Positions 45,315 to 55,945 of a DNA stretch of 64,000 nucleotides are shown here, piece by piece. The position numbers and the translations under genes are program-made. Position 1 is the first letter of the stretch, and each line of letters starts with the position of its first letter. The DNA lies in the NCBI GenBank assembly GCA_022494885.1, contig JAGVSM010001191.1:1-64000 (forward strand), in the 5' to 3' direction. This DNA is from Micrasema longulum (Eukaryota > Arthropoda > Insecta > Trichoptera > Brachycentridae). The notes below the pieces were generated by a model. It was not told where the DNA came from. It made no database searches and saw nothing but the letters and a program-made list of their open reading frames with translations.

Positions 45315-45645
45315 ATAATATTTTAAGTTAATCCAAATGTTTATAGACAAAAGTCTGGATTTCACCCCCTAAGGAATCATTAAGATTAACAAATAACAAC
45401 AGGGATTGAGAATATTTTAGAGACGGGAATATAGACGTCTAGGCATTAACAGGGCGTATGGCCTGTCATTGGCTATATCAATTAACCACTTTACACACTG
45501 TGTAATATTTACCATTTTGCCGTTGTTTCAACATCCATTTTTCTTCAATTATACCTAATGTTCATTTTAGTGAAGTAAAAGAGCTGAAACCTTTATTGCT
45601 GTAAAGAGATTTATCTGACTAAATTATTTCATATATAAGGTAACG
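45315..45645 (-). repeat. R1 repeat, full copy
   Basis: Complete R1 in minus orientation: CCAAATGTTTATAGACAAAA, CACCCCCTAAGGAATCATTA, AACAACAGGGATTGAGAATA, GACGTCTAGGCATTAACAGG, TTACACACTGTGTAATATTT, GAAGTAAAAGAGCTGAAACC and AGAGATTTATCTGAC. About 330 bp. A second, rearranged copy starts only 50 bp away. Confidence 0.75.
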
Positions 45646-45693
45646 CCTGAAAACAATTTTTAAAATTAAAAATTTTTACTTGGACCAGTTGGT

Positions 45694-46260
45694 TTTACTA
45701 CAATATTTTGAGTTTTTCCAAATGTTTGACGACAAAAGACTGGATTTCATCCTCTAGGGAATTATTAAGATTAACATTCATATTTCCTTCTCTAAATGAA
45801 CATAGTTATGCAGAAAGCAGCCAGTCCACAATTTGGAAAAAATGTGGTTTTGATGTTATCGGATACAGTAAGGTCAATTCTATGTTCTGTTAAAAACAGC
45901 CAGACTTCTTTCGTACAAAAAACTGTTATAATCACCTTCTGAAATTAGGTCAATCGCAAAAACGTCATTTCTCAATTTGCAGAAAACACCCACAGCACTA
46001 GAAAAATATTTAGTTCCTTTAAAAATCATTTAAACTGGTCAAATACATAATTGGATTTTTTTCAGAACACAAAAAAATACTAATGTATTCATTGTTTATC
46101 ATTTGTCAAAGTCAAAAACATTTCACCTGTTGTGTAAACTTGATACTTCACTATTTTCACAAAAGTGCAAATATCTCGGTTTCATTTTTCTAAAGCTGGC
46201 TGCTTTTTGCATAACTACGTTCAAATGTGTCCATCCCCGCTGTAATTTTTAATTTCTTTA
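45694..46260 (-). repeat. R1 fold-back copy split by a TIR element
   Basis: The left part (45694-45775) is minus-orientation R1: GACGACAAAAGACTGGATTT, CTAGGGAATTATTAAGATTA. It then switches to plus orientation (CATATTTCCTTCTC at 45780). After the nested element at 45797-46223 it continues TCCATCCCCGCTGTAATTTT. The middle of R1 is missing, leaving a fold-back like the copy at 46715. Confidence 0.6.
45797..46223. mobile_element. 427-bp TIR element nested in R1
   Basis: 28-bp TIRs with two mismatches: TGAACATAGTTATGCAGAAA and the following AGCAGCCAG at the left, and the complement CTGGCTGCTTTTTGCATAAC and following bases at the right. A 4-bp AAAT repeat may be the target duplication. The inside encodes no transposase. 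Confidence 0.75.
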
Positions 46261-46714
46261 TTTCATTAAGGTTTTTTATTTCTATAATGAGTGGGGTTTC
46301 CTGTATCGGCATAAATTCAAGTCTCGAGACTGAGGCGAGACTCATTTAGTTAACAATTCACATCATCTACAATACATCAGATGCAAATAATATAATCACA
46401 TGATCGTTAACACAAAGACAACTTTAACAAATTCAAACTTATACCACAAAGGGACAAAGGGCAAAAGTTAAAATGTATAACCTACTTCCACTATCTATTT
46501 AAACAATTAGTAACAAGAAAATGTTCAAAAATGCTACAAAAAAATGGATAGTGGAGCTACGTAGAAGTAAAATGGATTGTCTCATTCGCCCAAATCAATA
46601 TTGAATCTACTGCTCCACAAGTGTATAGCTTTTGTTAGGTTTTTGTTATTTTCATTATGCGTTTTTGTAATATAAATAATATGGATGTATATTTATATCT
46701 AGTTTCTAAAACTG
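46261..46714. other. Unrecognised AT-rich stretch
   Basis: No gene or repeat recognised. A small palindromic patch (GTCTCGAGAC, with GGCGAGACTC nearby) lies at 46321-46347. Confidence 0.35.
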
Positions 46715-46950
46715 TCTGAATATTTACAATATTTCAGTTTGTCCAAATGTTCGTAGACAAAAGACTGGATTTCACCTCCTCGGGAGTCATTAAGATTAAC
46801 AAATTACAACAGGAATGGAGAGAGAAGAAATGGTGTAAAGTGGCCACTTAAATCAGCCAATGATAGGTCATAAGCCCTGTAAATGCCTTGACTTTCATAT
46901 TCCCTTATTTAAGGTATTCTCCATCCCTGTTGTAATTTGTTGGTCTGAAT
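46715..46950. repeat. R1 fold-back copy
   Basis: 46720-46825 is R1 in minus orientation (GTAGACAAAAGACTGGATTT, CTCGGGAGTCATTAAGATTA). 46830-46945 is R1 core in plus orientation (GTGTAAAGTGGCCACTTAAA, GATAGGTCATAAGCCCTG). AACAAATTACAACAGGAATG at 46798 and its complement at 46919-46942 bracket the flip, with one mismatch over 24 bases. The repeat has been inverted internally. Confidence 0.65.
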
Positions 46951-47811
46951 ATTTTGTTAATTATCTATTTTTATTAAGTTAGTCTACTTTGTTTATTCTC
47001 AAATGTAAAGTTATTTTAAAAAAAGTATAATGTTAAGTGTCCTCGGCACGGGTAACCCAGTGAGATCACGTTATTTTTATTATTGTTTAAAGTTTGTAAG
47101 AGTGAAATATGAATAAATTAATAAATAAAAATGGCGTAATTAAAATGAAATTTTTAATTTATATTAATACAAAACATATGAGCCGACTATTCCTACATCA
47201 CCAAACATTGCTTACAATAGTCTACCTAAAATAACATTACAGAAAAATCTTCTTAAATCAACGACTAATTAATGATGAAGCATTTATCATGCTAAAAGAA
47301 GAGCTAAGAGAAAACAGGCGCAGCTTCAGCATACATTCGAGCAGGCCGCACTGATCCAGCCCTAGTCTAATTAAAAAATGGCAGTTTTGACTTTGCGAGT
47401 GTTTTTTTTACTTTGGATTCTTAGTGTTGCCTACGCAAGCACTTAGACTATTAAATTTTACCTTCATTTTCATTATTTTATCATTCCGGGGCCGCGATTA
47501 CGAACGGCTATCTTTATCGGAATATACTGAGACGGTATACACCTCAGAGTAATAATGCGTAACCTAGAGAGAAACCCAAACGTAGAAAAACCATTATATG
47601 ACTATTGGGTATTAAGTTAGCTACAGTTTGCAGCAAAACAATGGGCCGTAATCAGGTCGAGAATCGTCAAATATATATTAATTTGCATTGTAATTACTTT
47701 TACATATGTACCTGTGTATTTATCATTGCGGGGTCATTCTAATCTATTTTTCTATAATTCGCCTATATTTATTTTATAAAACAGAAAATACATGTTTGTA
47801 TTTATTTTTTT
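46951..47811. other. Unrecognised AT-rich stretch
   Basis: No gene or repeat recognised. Confidence 0.35.
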
Positions 47812-47905
47812 ATGTATTTATTCATTTTATTCACAAGAAATTTATTGATACATAAATCCCAACTCCATTGAGTTAAAGTCCTGTGTTGAGTCTGTTTGTT
47901 TGTCC
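47812..47905 (-). repeat. LINE 3' UTR, family L, diverged copy
   Basis: The minus strand reads ACTCAACACAGGACTTTAAC, then GGAGTTGGGATTTATGTAT and an AATAAATACATA tail. This parallels 51853-51930. The hairpin is degraded. Confidence 0.5.
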
Positions 47906-49099
47906 ATCACATCTCTGAAATAGCGAGTCGTAGCGGCCTGAAATTTGGACACGTTATTTTAGATGCGATTTCAAGGTTAACGTTGCTATTTTCGATTAAA
48001 ATTTTAATTGACCTCTACTCGATAAAAACTCAAACTTTATATGGATGCCTAGTGCGGCCCTGACATATTGCCCATTATTAACTGTCATTATTAACAGTAA
48101 ACATACTTTAATTCACTAATTCATCCCCTTAATTGAGAAAAAATAGTATCTGAAGTAAATATGTTGATATAAGCAACGTAATACACGTGTCGGAACAATA
48201 AATGCCAAAAATTAATGTAAATCATGGGAATATATTCGGAATCAATAACCTGTGAAAACTGACTCTTTTAACACCTTTGACGCTCCTACTGCTGCAACCA
48301 AACATACTGCAATTCACCATAGTCGGTTTTTATTTATTATAATGTAAATATCCAAGTTATTTACAAACAAAACCAAGCACAGCTACAAAAGCATCCGATC
48401 GAACCGTTGTGTTTATGTTGTCAAATAAAACAAAATGGCCACCAATTGGTTGCTAGCCAACAGACTAACATCGCTTGCGTTCTATGAAACGAAGTGGTAG
48501 GGCATCTTTCTAGGTTACGCATTATTACTCTGAGGTATAAACTAATATCGATATTTATGTACAAAAGTGTGTATATTTGTATGAAAATTCAAAGTTTCTT
48601 CGTCGGTAAAATGTTTAAAAAAAAAGTTAACAAATTATCTGTTTCATACAAAAAACTTAATTTTACTTTGAAGATAAAATTGACGATAAATTTCAACTTC
48701 CCACCAGAATACGTCCCCAGCTTTAACCCTCGGCTTCCCTCACGTGTTATTGGGAGAAATTATTTGAGGTAATTAATTAGTTGTGTCGTTTACCAATAAG
48801 AAGGAATGATATTGATTATATAATCGCTATGAAAGAAATACGTTAATCTATTAGTCTATGGTGACGTAGCATCGTAATTCTATTCACTAATTTAAAATCC
48901 TACTCCGAAATCAAACAAAATTAAAACCAATGTATACAATAAATAAAGCGAGTCAGTTGTATAAATTTTAACAATTAATTTCAAATTAATTCTATTAGAC
49001 ATCCCAACTTTACGGCATACTCATTTTCAAATAATATTACTTATTCTTACTATATTCCATGGCTTTTGATAAGCATTTTTTAAAATTTTCAGTTTGAAA
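47906..49099. other. Unrecognised AT-rich stretch
   Basis: A 92-codon frame at 48494-48772 has no recognisable motif. 48855-48900 faintly resembles the start of family K. Otherwise nothing. Confidence 0.35.
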
Positions 49100-49225
49100 A
49101 GTAAGTAGGTACTCCATTTTATTTATCATCTCTCCGGCTATCCTTGTGCAAAAATCGAATCGATCGGTTGCTCAGCTGAGACGTACAGGACCACACAAAC
49201 AAACAAACACAAACTTTTGCATTCA
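49100..49225 (-). mobile_element. Possible Helitron-like 5'-end fragment
   Basis: AAAATCGAATCGATCGGTTG, CAGCTGAGACGTACAGGACC and ACACAAACAAACAAACAC have the layout of the complement of Helitron-like 5' ends (compare 21262-21310). No 3' end is present. A T/A-rich tail follows. Confidence 0.35.
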
Positions 49226-49464
49226 ATTTTATTTTTTATTTTATTTTATTTCATTGAAAAGCCAACAGACATTTATAAGATACAATTATATTATAAAAAC
49301 ATACTTAAAATTAAAGGCTTTCACATAATATTGTAATTGTAAATATTGTCACATAAAAATTATACATAACATAAAGAAATTAATCATACACAACTAATAA
49401 TATTACTAAAAATGTAAATGTAATTCATATTATAAAAAATAAATATACTTTTGAATATTGGTCA

Positions 49465-49564
49465 CACAGCTGCACAATATACTATATTACAACTGTAGTT
49501 GACCATACAGTGTACATTTATTATGTGTCAACTACAGTTGTAATATATATTGTGCAACTGCACG
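49465..49564. mobile_element. Palindromic MITE, about 100 bp
   Basis: Left arm CAGCTGCACAATATACTATA then TTACAACTGTAGTTGAC. Right arm GTCAACTACAGTTGTAATAT then ATATTGTGCAACTG. The arms of about 37 bp differ by one base and a 2-bp indel, with a 24-base loop. No clear target duplication. Confidence 0.7.
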
Positions 49565-49899
49565 TAACCTGCATAATATAAGCTGCGGATTCAAGGCGCA
49601 ACATCATAACTTGTTTTTTTATGGATTTCATTTTTAAAGCAAGTTAAAGACATGTTATTAAAATAAATATATTTTAGTTGATGATTACACATTTTGCAGG
49701 TTCTATTTACAAATGAGTTTTGAAAAGATTTAGTGGAACATTTAGAAATTTCAAAAAGAGATTGGTCTCTGGTCTGCGTCACTGGAACTCTAAAATTAAT
49801 TGTGATAGAATCTATCGTGTATGCATAAAAATGGCGTCAGTCGTGTTCTTTCTAGTTTGGAGAGTTTGGAAAGTTTGGAACTTAGGTTGGTCAATGATC
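49565..49899. other. Unrecognised; may hold LINE remnant
   Basis: A plus-strand frame (49720-50013) runs into the SINE-B and has no motif. The stretch could be decayed upstream sequence of the D-family LINE at 50176, now split by the SINE. Confidence 0.3.
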
Positions 49900-50083
49900 G
49901 GGTTATGGTCCCGAGCTTGTGTCTCGGACACACGGCTCAAAGGTCCGTGGTTCGGATTCCACTCTACCAACTTTATCCCGTTTTCTAATAGTGAGTTATT
50001 TACAACTCGTTGAAAATGGCCTTCAAAATAAAATATTAGGCTAATTCATAAGAATGCAAATATTTAATTTTTTTTTAAAAAAA
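49900..50083 (+). repeat. SINE-B, full copy
   Basis: The head TTATGGTCCCGAGCTTGTGT and B-box-like GGTTCGGATTCC precede the body TAGTGAGTTATTTACAACTC and GTTGAAAATGGCC. It ends in a T/A run at 50066-50083. Confidence 0.75.
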
Positions 50084-50175
50084 GGTTAGTTTGTAGATTC
50101 ATCTGGACCTGTATTCAGAGTCAACCGACTAAAATTGCAATACGATATAAATTTTGATTGTATTGATTCAATTCG

Positions 50176-50517
50176 GTGACTGCATTGTTTGTATTTATGA
50201 TACGCATTGTCACGCATCTTAGCAGGGAAAAATACGCAAGGGTTTGTCATGTTCATAATACTAGACACTCCAATAAGGATCTGATTCTACAGAGAGGAGT
50301 TAATATTTTTTTGGCTCAAAGGCAGCAATATTATATAGCCCCGAGGATATATAACCTTATCCCAGATTCATGGAAATGTGGTGGGATTACCAGGCTGAAA
50401 AAGGTTTTGACTGCACTTTTAATCCATATTAGTCGGAGGGAGTCAGAGAAATTGTTGTCCGATGTAGAAGGGCGTAAGCTGATTTCTTGTTTTACTAGTA
50501 ATGGACTTAGGACTTAG
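50176..50517 (+). pseudogene. LINE family D C-terminus, copy 1
   Basis: The frame reads THLSREKYARVCHVHNTRHS, NKDLILQRGVNIFLAQRQQY, YIAPRIYNLIPDSWK, RLKKVLTALLIHISRRESEK and ends before a TAG. It aligns with 63313-63672 on the other strand (TRYSNRDLILSEGVNTVLAS, LLPESWKDGS). Both show the NTRxSNxDLIL, QxYY, YNLxPxSWK, LKKVL layout of LINE C-termini. The frame is open and only the end of the ORF is present. A 3' UTR (50518-50800) with the stem-loop at 50644-50682 follows. Clade unresolved; jockey- or CR1-like is likely. Confidence 0.7.
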
Positions 50518-50643
50518 GATATAGAGATTTTGGTATTATTTATGTTTTGACTGAATATTTATTATTTCCTTTTCAAACTGAAAAAGCACACATAATAATA
50601 AAACTGTGATTACGTTTTAATATTATTATAAAATACATAATTT

Positions 50644-50682
50644 ACTGCTTAAGAACGGGGAAGCTATCCCTAGTTAGGCAGT
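50644..50682 (+). other. Stem-loop in LINE D 3' UTR
   Basis: ACTGCTTAA pairs with TTAGGCAGT (one G-U wobble), and GGGA with TCCC further in. The D copy on the minus strand has a matching hairpin at 63014-63053 with partly different sequence, so the pairing appears to be kept while bases change. Confidence 0.55.
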
Positions 50683-50800
50683 TTAACGGAACCAACAGCA
50701 AAAATAAAAAATATGTATGTTTACTTTTACTACTTATTTAATTTGTTGTATAAATAATTCATTGTAAATTGCATTAAAAAAAAATTAATTTTTTTTTTTT

Positions 50801-51004
50801 TTTTTAAATATAGATAATACGGTATTGCCAACATTATATTTTAAAATAAGCATGTAAATTCAGTGCAAGTAACGCGCTCTTTAATCCTAAGAGAGCATTT
50901 AGAATCATACTACTGGTCTCAAAATTTCGACACTAGCACCTCAAGAGTCTCAAAATCGAAAATGTCTCGAAATTCTCAAAATTTCGTGACTCTCAAATCC
51001 TCAT
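50801..51004. other. AT-rich stretch
   Basis: Contains a short run of TCTCAAAATTTCG-like direct repeats at 50919-51000; nothing else recognised. Confidence 0.4.
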
Positions 51005-51075
51005 GGAGAGCATTATAATGAGAAGTCATCAGCCTCGCTAATGTCTAGACTACCGTATCCATTCTCAAAAAAAAA
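51005..51075 (+). repeat. R1 repeat, short diverged fragment
   Basis: AATGTCTAGACTACCGTATC and CATTCTCAAAAAAAAATTGC match the end of the R1 core. Confidence 0.4.
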
Positions 51076-51522
51076 TTGCATCTCCGTATAACGTGCTAAC
51101 TTGATTTTAGTAAAAGAATTACTTGAATAAAATTTTATTCTATTGTATCTTCAAAACTCCTCCAAAAACCCATGGAAATAAATTTATCTGACGAAGTTGG
51201 TATAGACTTTGTCTTGATGTGAAATAATACAAACTTTCTTGTGCGTGTTACAAGATAAATATATTTGTTTTTCAAATACACGGATAAGAGTTTGCGAGAG
51301 ATTCCATTCATTGACGAGTACAATATAAAGCATTTCACACAAATTTCACAGACAGGAAGTTATTTCGTCCTGGTTTATGATAAATGTGACCATATTTTCA
51401 GTTTTAAATGGGACTTTTCTTTTTTTAAATATCACATCCCGCTGTTCCAATGCATAGTGCAAGTCTTGATTTTGTCTAAGGGAAGAAACCATTGCAGGAG
51501 ACTGCTACGAGATATTCCATAG
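51076..51522. other. Unrecognised stretch with open frame
   Basis: An 85-codon plus-strand frame (51265-51522) has no family motif and may be a LINE remnant. No call made. Confidence 0.3.
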
Positions 51523-51725
51523 GTTTATTTATTTATTTTTGTTTGAGAAAAAAACAACAGTTTTTACATATTTTGTTTACAAAAAATAAGAATAAATATA
51601 AACGAAAATTGTGAAAACAGTCAATTTGAATTTTCCACAGTGGTGTAAGCTATTGGTTAAGTACATTATCGGTATCAAAATAAAAGCAATTTAATAATTA
51701 AGAAATGTAAGGCACTTTTATTATA
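51523..51725 (-). repeat. LINE 3' end, family E, copy 2
   Basis: The reverse complement matches 1681-1882: ACCGATAATGTACTTAA, TTACACCACTGTGGAAA, GACTGTTTTCACAATTTTCG, then an AAATAAATAAATA tail. Confidence 0.65.
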
Positions 51726-51737
51726 CTTTTAAGCGTG

Positions 51738-51955
51738 TTGCCCAGATGCTCTTTGAAATATATGTATGTTTATGTAATAATATATCATTTTTATTTTTTT
51801 GCCTTTATTCAATTATCTGCGTGCTTCCACTTTCCATTATGTTGTATCCCGACTCAACACAGGGCCCTTGGCCTCATAGAGTTCGGGATACATTATTATT
51901 GTATTTTTTTGTAATATTTATGTATTTGTATTTGGGATTCTAAAACATCCCGGTT
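51738..51955 (+). repeat. LINE 3' UTR, family L, best copy
   Basis: GTGCTTCCACTTTCCATTAT is followed by the hairpin GTATCCCGA(CTC)/(GAG)TCGGGATAC at 51844-51891, with CAACACAGGGCCCTTGGCCT in the loop. The AT-rich end follows. Matches 26800 and, inverted, 47812. Confidence 0.65.
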
Positions 51956-52827
51956 TTTTATTGTTATTATTTATGAATCACAATACAAATAATTACATTC
52001 CCGGGAGATGCTGCAACTCAATTAGAGACTAAAGTAATACTCTAATATTTAAAAGTATATTTTCAAAATTAAAAAGAAAATTAAACATCTTGGTAACTAC
52101 ATAATATCACAACAAAATATAAAATTTTCTGCGGTCGCGAGAGTAAGTAGTTACTAATTGTCTTCAATTTCATGTACAAAGTAAATTTTTTTTATTATAA
52201 AAAATGAAATATGTACATATGGTTTAATAAGGAATATTACTTTTTTTACAATTATGAACTTATGAGGGTCTTAAAAACTTTCACGGAAAAAATAATACTG
52301 TTGCCATTGTAAATTTTTGCAAATTCAACAACTATAATAATAGTGAAAATACCCTATTTCCATTTTATGAATAACAAATGGTCACCTCTTATAATATTAT
52401 GATTCAAAAGCCAAAATAAGTTACGTCTCTTCATTATTATTTTAGGGCCGTACATAAGGAAAATAAGTTGGAATTGGAAAACTCGTACAGGGGATGTAAG
52501 GATATTACCTATTCTACTTTCTCTTACTGTCAAAGTTCCTTGTGTGAAATCCTATAACAATAAATAAATATACCCCTTCATTTTTGTGGACTGAGGAATT
52601 TTTCTAGAAAATTCAACTTTCTGCGTGATAATTTTTATTAAGGTATTATAATGTTAGGTTACGTTAGGTATAAACCTGTTGTATTTCAATACAAGGGGTT
52701 AGTGATTTTGAAAAAAAAAATGGCATACAATTTTCATAAACCAAATCCAATGAATCCACCTTTTGTAGCTCAGTAGAATTAAATTTTATTAATTATTATA
52801 TAATATAATAATGTACCCTAAATTAAA
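51956..52827. other. Unrecognised AT-rich stretch
   Basis: No gene or repeat recognised. GTTAGGTTACGTTAGG at 52653-52668 is too short to mean more than a chance run. Confidence 0.35.
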
Positions 52828-53060
52828 ATTAATTGCAACAGAGGGAAAACATTTGTGAGAAGGAAATATGGAAGTTTAAGCATTTACAGGCCTATTGCCT
52901 GTCGTTGGCTGGTTTAAGTAGCCACTTTATACACTATGTAAAATTCACCATTCTGTCTATGTTTAAACACCATTATTTTATCAACTCTTCCATCCGTTGA
53001 CTTTTGTGAAGTAAAAGAGCTGAAACCTACATCATGTGGGTTCGCAAACATTTGTAAATA
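52828..53060 (-). repeat. R1 repeat, near full copy
   Basis: CAACAGAGGGAAAACATTTG, AGAAGGAAATATGGAAGTTT, GCCTGTCGTTGGCTGGTTTA, ACTTTATACACTATGTAAAA, CTTCCATCCGTTGACTTTTG and GTAAAAGAGCTGAAACC appear in R1 order. The end variant (CAGAGGGAAAACA) is the one seen at 29101, unlike the copy at 45315. Confidence 0.75.
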
Positions 53061-53394
53061 TATAAAATTATGAAATATATGAAAGTAAGAAAGCCCACCG
53101 TTTCATGACGTAACTACTGAAAAGTGACACACTGATTACAGTCATTTGGCGCGGTATTTGATAAATGTAACTTTAAAAAATCATATCTTTGTAAAAAACA
53201 CACAAAAAAAAATCTATATTTTTGCTTGGTTAAATAGTACGCTAATAGAAAAAAAATTAGAAAACAGTGGAATTCCTCATTCAGCAGAACTTTAATTTAG
53301 AAATTTTGGTATAAATATTTCTGAAAAAAAATATTTTTTTTTACTGTTCTGCATTTGTCCTTTAAGAAGATTTGTTGGATTTTTTTATTGCCCC

Positions 53395-53450
53395 GTTTCG
53401 CAAGTTTCACAGTTGGCCGTCTGCCCAACTGGGCCACGGCACGTCCCTTT
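53395..53450 (-). repeat. tRNA-like A-box fragment
   Basis: The minus strand reads GTGCCGTGGCCCAGTTGGGC then AGACGGCCAACTGTGAA, a good eukaryotic A box and anticodon-arm order. The B box is not recognisable, so it is a decayed SINE or tRNA head. Confidence 0.35.
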
Positions 53451-53630
53451 TTTTAAGAAGGATTTATTTTTTATCACACAGCATCGTGTAAAAAAAGTAT
53501 ACCATAAAAAAAACGTGCTGGATAAGTTTCCCTGTATAAAAATCAAATCGGGATTTAAGAACAATTACATTGTACCTTTTATTTCTTAAATATACTATAA
53601 CGGTTCGAACTGTCAGTAGGGTCGCAGTGA

Positions 53631-53780
53631 GTCCTCCGTGGTGTAGTGGTCAATACGATTGACTCACACGCGGAAGGTTCCGGGTTCGTTTCCCGGTGAG
53701 AACACAAAAAATGAAATGTGATTTTTTTCAGGCGTAAATCACCACTGTAATTAGGCCTTCTGGCCTATTGTGGTGCAAAT
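53631..53780 (+). repeat. SINE-C, tRNA-Val-derived, full copy
   Basis: The first 75 bases closely follow tRNA-Val(CAC): TCCGTGGTGTAGTGGTCAAT, GACTCACACGCGGAAGG, then B box GGGTTCGTTTCCC. The body contains GAACACAAAAAATG, then CACCACTGTAATTAGGCC and TTCTGGCCTATTGTGGTGC, then a T run. It differs from a real tRNA in the acceptor stem. The copy at 62328 (minus) has the same body and a longer AT tail. Confidence 0.8.
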
Positions 53781-54364
53781 TTTTTTTTTTTTTTAAATCT
53801 TGCTGAAGAGTGTGATTCTATAATTTGCTGCGAATAGTCAGTTGAATCGTACTGGCCACACTACTGACTAGTCCAATTCGTTAGCGTCCACGTCGCGAGC
53901 CCAGGGCAATGGGATCACACTCATAACGGTGTGATCACAGCGGATGGAGAAAGGATCAAAAGCGAATTTAGCAAGGGAAGGTCATTTCAACAGAATAATC
54001 CACCAGAGAAAGCAACGGGAAACTACTCTGGTCATCTTTTCCCAGGAATCACAACGGCAAGCACATCAATATGCAGTCGTCCTGGCTGCGGAATAAAAAA
54101 GTAGCGCTGAACAGAAATGCTTTAGAATAATATAAATAATTATTATATTGCTATTACACATTGTTTAAACTAATGTACACTTTTAATAAAGATATTTTTT
54201 CAGCTGTGTTTTTTTTGAACCGTGTAAAACAACGTTCCGGTGTACATATATTAAATAAACTTTTTAAAAACATGCAAGTCCGAGTATATCGCAAGAGTTA
54301 TACAACCAGTAATTATACTAAGAAACTTGGTGGATAAAAGCGTCATCGTATTTTTATAATAATA
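53781..54364. other. Unidentified, less AT-rich repeat-like block
   Basis: 53860-54110 is clearly less AT-rich. It contains GGATCACACTCATAACGGTG, ACCAGAGAAAGCAACGGGAA and CTACTCTGGTCATCTTTTCC, which look like part of a retroelement body. I cannot name it. It could extend the SINE-C copy. Confidence 0.3.
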
Positions 54365-55070
54365 CTGGACCCGTCAGACGTTGCCCTGCCCGAACGTTGG
54401 CTTGCTTGCTATTGGGTTGTAAAAATACTTTTCATTGATAAGTAGATACCTAGGTTCTTGTTTGTGATTAAATTCCAAAACTAAAAATTGTTAATATTCG
54501 AATATTGAATTCAAATAGGTACCTAGGTACTTGTTTATAGTTAAATTCCAAAACATAAAATATTATGTTTTTCGAATACGGCATTATTTTTGGAAACGTC
54601 AAACTCCGGTCTTCTCACTAACAAACGGATGTACTTATGTAGAAATACGATTTTTAAAAATATATTGAATTTAATATTACCAAAAATCGAGTAAGAATAA
54701 ATAAATGGGTGAAAAATATAAGGAATTTAAGGAAAAAATCTGATTAAGATCCACAAAAAACAACTGTTGTTTGTCAAAAACAAATAAAAACACAAAACAA
54801 ATGCTGTTTGTCAAAATTCAAAAACAAACTTCTTTTAAACACAAAAAAGCAGCATATTTCCATTTTCTTGTAAATGCCACCCCGGTTGATCGATGAATAA
54901 TACTTTTATGCTCCGTACTTATGTTTTACATACTAGATTGAAGATTTTAATATCTACAAACACTCACAGCGCAAAGATTTATATTTCTCTGAAAACCGCA
55001 CGTAAATTGGTTGAGCCGTTTAGGAGCAGTTCAATGACATCACACGTACAGAGGAATTATATATAAAAAA
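54365..55070 (-). mobile_element. Helitron-like element H1, uninterrupted copy
   Basis: It spans from the 3' end (GTCTGACGGGTCCAG on the minus strand, terminus CCAG where other copies have CTAG) to the 5' end near TCAATGACATCACACGTACA, about 706 bp. It includes a small tandem duplication of AACAAATGCTGTTTGTCAAA-like sequence around 54750-54815. It defines H1 without the R1 insertion seen at 29069. Non-coding. Confidence 0.6.
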
Positions 55071-55849
55071 ATTATGTGTTTTTCTCTTTGATGGGATCAT
55101 TTATATGAACTCGATTATTGGTGAAAAACTTCGCACTGTAATAATTTTAAATAAAAATATTCGTCCGCTTGTATAAAATTAATCTATTAGATGTTGTGGT
55201 TTCAATCGTTATGTGATTGAATGGTGATTAATTATTGTTTCCCTCGAACACTTTCAAGTAGAATCTATCCAGTGTAAAACGAGCGTACCAAACTGTAAAT
55301 GATAGATTTTGCCTTGTCAATTAAAGTAGAACCGTTAGTCCAATGGACTTTCCTTAGAGAGGAAATAAAGGCTTGGCTTCCATCAGGATTTTCCGAAACA
55401 CGTCCTAAAGGATTCATGCTTGAAAGAGCATTATTTTCCGAAGGCTTCTCTAGAGAATGGATATAAACTGTCAAGTAAATTAAGGTTTTTTTCATGTGTC
55501 AAATAAGTAACTGTCAGTTTTAGAGATTTACGAAATAAAGAAGTATATGGCAAACGAAAATAAAACAGATATATCTACTATTGAACAACGCATTTAAAAT
55601 AATGAAAATTCAATATTTTAATGCGTTGTATAAATAGAGTGTGTGGCTGTGATGTCACACTAGTCTACATACGATACAAGAATTGATATATCTTTCATAT
55701 TTTCCTTAATTATGAAATTATATTTTTTGTAATATTCGAATGAACATTTTCACATCGGATTTGGAAAAAAAATATATTTCTATGCTCTATTTTAATACAA
55801 AAAATATTTTTACTTGTTGATAATTTAATTTGAAGAGAGAGCACGGAGA
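55071..55849. other. AT-rich; open frame at 55265-55495
   Basis: A 76-codon minus-strand frame contains SSMNPLGRVSENPDGSQA and FISSLRKVHWTNGSTLID. It looks protein-like and is less AT-rich, but I do not recognise it. It could be a transposon fragment. Confidence 0.35.
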
Positions 55850-55945
55850 TAAAACTCATAACAAGGAAAACAGAGACGCTGTTCTGTGGCCGGTGTTTGT
55901 GTGAAACAGATTCAGTCGGTTATTGACAGTGATGGGGAAGAGCGT
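55850..55945 (-). repeat. Repeat family K, end fragment
   Basis: The minus strand reads TCTGTTTCACACAAACACCG, GCCACAGAACAGCGTCTCTG, matching 42315-42365. Confidence 0.6.

Noticed and set aside
52653..52668. Telomere-like TTAGG repeats
   Set aside because: Only two or three irregular GTTAGGTT units; too short to be an interstitial telomere array.
53631..53705. A tRNA-Val(CAC) gene
   Set aside because: The acceptor stem does not pair, and the same sequence with the same downstream body recurs at 62328 and 1408, so it is a SINE head. The SINE-A and SINE-B heads were rejected as tRNA genes for the same reason.
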